From an uncultured Pseudomonadota bacterium (GTDB lineage: Bacteria > Pseudomonadota > Gammaproteobacteria > Steroidobacterales > Steroidobacteraceae): a stretch of DNA of 64,000 nucleotides. The stretch covers positions 34,081 through 98,080 of the forward strand of contig CAIPVV010000041.1 of assembly GCA_903868595.1 (NCBI GenBank). The letters are read 5' to 3'. A model generated the notes under the pieces. It was not told the DNA's origin. It saw only the letters and a program-made list of their open reading frames with translations, and searched no databases. The translations under genes and the position numbers were made by a program. This document shows, one piece after another, positions 61,202 through 64,000 of the stretch (within the stretch, counting starts at the first letter, position 1; the number at the start of each line of letters is the position of its first letter).

Positions 61202-62866
61202 ATGGACAAGATCTGGCTCAAGGACTATCCGCCGGGCATGCCCGCGGAGATCAATCCCGACCAGTATCCCTCGCTCAAGGCCCTCGCCGAGGACGCCATG
61301 GCGCGCTACGCCGGGCGCAATGCCTACGTGCTCATGGGCAAGTCGATCACCTATGCGGACCTGGAGCGGCTGTCGGCGCGCTTTGGCGCGTGGCTGCAGC
61401 AGCAGGGCTTCGTGAAGGGGGATCGTATCGCGATCATGCTGCCGAACCTGCTGCAGTACCCAATCGCCATGTTCGGGGCGCTGCGCGCGGGCCTCGTGGT
61501 CGTGAACACCAACCCGCTCTACACGGCCGACGAACTGCGCCACCAGCTCATCGACTCCGGCGCCACCAGCATCGTGATCCTGGAGAACTTCTGCCACGTC
61601 CTGCAGAAGGTCGTGGGAGACACCCAGGTCAAGAAGGTCGTCGTCACGGGGGTTGGGGACCTGCTGGGCTTTCCCAAGGGCGCCCTCGTCAATGGCGTCA
61701 TCCGCTACCTGCGCCGGCAGGTGCCGGCCTGGCGGCTACCGGGCGCCGTGCGCATCCGCGACATCCTGGACGCGACCGCGGCCCCCCCACTCCAGGCGGT
61801 GGCGGTCACGGGAGAGGATCTCGCATTCCTGCAGTACACCGGGGGTACGACCGGCATCTCCAAGGGCGCGATGCTCAGCCACCGCAACCTCGTGGCCAAC
61901 GTGCTGCAGTGCCGTGCCTGGCACGAGCAGGTGAGTATCGAGAACGCGACCTACATCATCGCGCTGCCGCTGTACCACATCTTCTCCCTGACCGCGAACT
62001 GCCTGCTGTACATGAGCGTCGGTGGCTACGGCGTGCTGATCCCCAACCCGCGTGACTTCCCGGCGTTCGTGAAGGAGCTCATCCGCCACCCCCCGAACAC
62101 GCTCAACGGCGTGAACACGCTATTCAACGCGCTGATGAACGCACCCGGCTTTGAGAAGATCGACTTCAGTCACTTGGTCGCGACGGTTGGCGGTGGCATG
62201 GCCGTGCAGGCCGCGGTCGCCGAACGCTGGCTCAAGCTCACCGGCTGCTCGCTCACCCAGGGCTGGGGGCTGACCGAGACCTCCCCGGTCGCTGCCGTCG
62301 AAAAGCTCCACAAGCTGGAATTCTCCGGTGCCATCGGCCTGCCCTTGCCTTCGACGGAGATCTCGATCCGGTCGGAGGACGGCAGCGATCTGGGCATCGA
62401 GGCATCGGGCGAGATCTGCGTGCGCGGCCCGCAGGTCATGCGTGGCTATTGGCGGCGCGACGACGAGACCGCGAAGGTCATGCTCCCGGATGGCTGGCTG
62501 CGCACCGGGGATATCGGTCGCATGGATGCGCACGGCTACGTGTTCCTGGAGGACCGCAAGAAGGACATGATTAGCGTGTCCGGCTTCAAGGTCTATCCGA
62601 ACGAGGTCGAGGCGGTCGCGGCTCGCTGCCCTGGCGTGTTTGAAGCCGCGGCCATAGCTGAGCCAGACGAACACTCGGGCGAGATCGTTGCCCTCTACGT
62701 AGTCAAGAAGGACCCTTCGGTGACCGCCGAGGCGATCACCGCGTTCATGCGTCAGTCGCTTACGTCCTACAAGGTTCCTCGGAAGATTTATTTCCGAACA
62801 GAATTACCGAAGACCAACGTCGGGAAGATACTTAGGCGGGCCTTGCGGGACGGCGGCTCGGTTTAG
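61202..62866 (+). CDS. fadD: Long-chain fatty acid-CoA ligase FadD
   Basis: A 554-residue adenylate-forming enzyme. The AMP-binding motif is YTGGTTGISKGA; the FACS signature region is GWLRTGDIGRMDAHGYVFLEDRKKDMISVSGFKVYPNEVE; the catalytic lysine lies near the end (LPKTNVGKILRR). GGGG before the ATG supports the start. It begins 23 bases after tesA, so fatty acids released by the thioesterase can be reactivated by its neighbour. Its end overlaps the convergent DUF6502-like gene by 35 bases. Confidence 0.95.
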   Translation: MDKIWLKDYPPGMPAEINPDQYPSLKALAEDAMARYAGRNAYVLMGKSITYADLERLSARFGAWLQQQGFVKGDRIAIMLPNLLQYPIAMFGALRAGLVVVNTNPLYTADELRHQLIDSGATSIVILENFCHVLQKVVGDTQVKKVVVTGVGDLLGFPKGALVNGVIRYLRRQVPAWRLPGAVRIRDILDATAAPPLQAVAVTGEDLAFLQYTGGTTGISKGAMLSHRNLVANVLQCRAWHEQVSIENATYIIALPLYHIFSLTANCLLYMSVGGYGVLIPNPRDFPAFVKELIRHPPNTLNGVNTLFNALMNAPGFEKIDFSHLVATVGGGMAVQAAVAERWLKLTGCSLTQGWGLTETSPVAAVEKLHKLEFSGAIGLPLPSTEISIRSEDGSDLGIEASGEICVRGPQVMRGYWRRDDETAKVMLPDGWLRTGDIGRMDAHGYVFLEDRKKDMISVSGFKVYPNEVEAVAARCPGVFEAAAIAEPDEHSGEIVALYVVKKDPSVTAEAITAFMRQSLTSYKVPRKIYFRTELPKTNVGKILRRALRDGGSV

Positions 62867-63614
62867 CGGAACCTGTCGCTGCCGACTTCTCTTCGACGTA
62901 AGCGAAGACGTGTATACCTGCTGCGAGGCCGGGACTATTTACCGCAGACCTGGATTTTTGTCGACGAGTCTCCAGCCAATCGTCCACGCCGGATAGAAAC
63001 GCTGTTCCATGTTTCTGAGAGAACTCGCAAAAGGCATGAAGGTCCTTCTCCGGCAGGTCACGCACACCCGCAAACCTCTCGATTAACCGTGTCTTATGGC
63101 TCTTTTTAGAAGTATTTTGACTAACAGTTCTCAGATATCTACCAACTGACTTGGCGACATGCTCTATAACAATTGGGTGAAGAGAGCTGACCGTCGCCAC
63201 CCTGGATTTCGGAACGTATTTTCCGCGTGACACGCCCTCGACTAACCCAAGAGCCCTCATCGTTCGCACAAGACTCTTAGCGGAACCCTTAGGCCGCTCC
63301 GATCGGACAAGCGACTCGATACTGGGTGCGCGACCATACAACGAAAGCGGCTTCGGACGCGTACGCGAATCGAGAAGCCTCGCATCTCTAAACCACTTGT
63401 GGAGGACTGCGGCTGCTATGGCGTCAGCTTCTGACAGGGTCTCCGCAGAACCTAGTGATGTAGACGTCGCCGCCGCGATCGCCTTTCGCTCCAGATGCTT
63501 TGTAACGTACGATAGGATGGTCGCGGCGTCCACGCCTCCCAAGAGCAAGAAATCTATTATCGAGCCAAGAATCGCCTCGAAGTATTTCGAGTCTTGCCCA
63601 GTCCCTTCCTTCAT
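62832..63614 (-). CDS. DUF6502-like protein
   Basis: A 260-residue protein resembling the DUF6502 family: AVLHKWFRDARLLDSRTRPKPLSLYGRAPSIESLVR, then KSLVRTMRALGLVEGVSRGKYVPKSR is the winged-helix-like part, and LHPIVIEHVAKSVGRYLRTV follows. The C-terminal third is basic. The function of the family is unknown; a DNA-binding regulator is plausible. GC content is clearly lower than in the rest of the window. It is convergent with fadD and shares its last 35 bases. The family call is from pattern memory and is moderate. Confidence 0.65.
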   Translation of the reverse strand: MKEGTGQDSKYFEAILGSIIDFLLLGGVDAATILSYVTKHLERKAIAAATSTSLGSAETLSEADAIAAAVLHKWFRDARLLDSRTRPKPLSLYGRAPSIESLVRSERPKGSAKSLVRTMRALGLVEGVSRGKYVPKSRVATVSSLHPIVIEHVAKSVGRYLRTVSQNTSKKSHKTRLIERFAGVRDLPEKDLHAFCEFSQKHGTAFLSGVDDWLETRRQKSRSAVNSPGLAAGIHVFAYVEEKSAATGSAKPSRRPARPA

Positions 63615-64000
63615 GTAGAGGTTCCTTCTTTCTAGCCGAAGCGGTCAAAGTGGAAGGAGGGATATGACTTCAATCAATGCCGTTGCAGTAAGCGATTTTG
63701 ATGATGTCAATCCACGCGCCCCCTCAGCGGCGATCTTCACGGAATCCAAGAACACGGGAATTTCAGACTCAAGGTGACGTTTTAGAAGCTTGGCGACTAG
63801 CGGGTTTTGTATTTGCAAGGTCATCCGCTGATGACTTATCGACCTTGACTGCTGACGTCCCCGCTCGTGGTGTACGAGGGATTTGTCTATTCGGATCCGG
63901 CATTTAGCCGGTACCGGTAGCGCCGACGTCGCCGCAGGCGACGGGAGGCGGCCATCGTGGGTTCTGGTTTAAGGTTTGGTTACCACGCCGAACATTGAAC
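63615..64000. other. AT-richer stretch at window end, no clear gene
   Basis: Continues the lower-GC character of the DUF6502-like gene. A 69-codon frame at 63698-63907 has no Shine-Dalgarno and no recognisable content, so I do not call it. The promoter of the leftward gene probably lies near 63620-63700. Confidence 0.35.

Noticed and set aside
63698..63907. A 69-codon frame at the window end
   Set aside because: No ribosome site, no hydrophobic or domain pattern, and no clear codon bias.

Overview
The window is about 64 kb of high-GC chromosome from a gammaproteobacterium. The order polA, engB, cytochrome c4, dsbA matches Pseudomonas; dapF, DUF484, xerC, hslVU and DUF971, ubiE, ubiJ, ubiB are also gammaproteobacterial blocks. 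The high GC and the unfused trpEGDCFBA operon suggest the Xanthomonadales, Nevskiales or Steroidobacterales neighbourhood (inference). There is no phage, IS element, rRNA operon or CRISPR array.

Layout. 0-6.7 kb: argH (partial), a small membrane protein, lptM and polA, then an intergenic region with a candidate sigma-E-driven small RNA, then engB facing cytochrome c4 and a DsbA-type lipoprotein. 6.7-15.5 kb: a patchy accessory stretch with a corA pseudogene, tRNA-Arg(CCG), a HigBA toxin-antitoxin pair, a broken DUF6152 gene, a Rieske oxygenase, a tannase-family esterase, a methyltransferase with an in-frame amber stop, a DUF3237 protein, a cytochrome c5-type protein and ubiK. 15.5-17.5 kb: a nitrogen-control locus with an NtrC-like site, a sigma-54 promoter, a P-II protein lacking most of its T-loop, and amtB. 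17.7-27.8 kb: housekeeping genes (dehydrogenase, dapF, DUF484, xerC, hslVU, ribosomal protein THX, DUF971, ubiEJB). 27.9-38 kb: a deleted fic gene, then on the minus strand the complete tryptophan operon, led by an attenuator and a Trp-rich leader peptide and followed by an MFS exporter, a thioesterase-like protein and a frameshifted hydrolase. 38-48 kb: ridA, yajQ, an SMP-30-like protein, a nucleosidase with an in-frame stop, a nitroreductase and a TetR-RND efflux operon with a near-perfect operator. 48-64 kb: oxyR, an LCAT-like acyltransferase, photolyase, a ParD-like/zeta toxin pair, an acyl-CoA dehydrogenase, a LysR regulator, a deleted DUF4139 gene, a YbbAP-type ABC exporter divergent from tesA, fadD and a DUF6502-like protein.

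How the genes work together. Envelope and redox functions (LptM, c4, DsbA, cytochrome c5), ubiquinone synthesis (UbiK, UbiE, UbiJ, UbiB), ammonium uptake control (P-II/AmtB), tryptophan synthesis under attenuation, and drug and lipid export (RND, MFS, YbbAP/TesA) are all represented. A recurring theme is gene decay: seven loci carry nonsense codons, single-base frameshifts or internal deletions. The most interesting signals are the T-loop-less P-II next to amtB, the three-hairpin sRNA candidate between polA and engB, and the apparently leaderless trp leader peptide.
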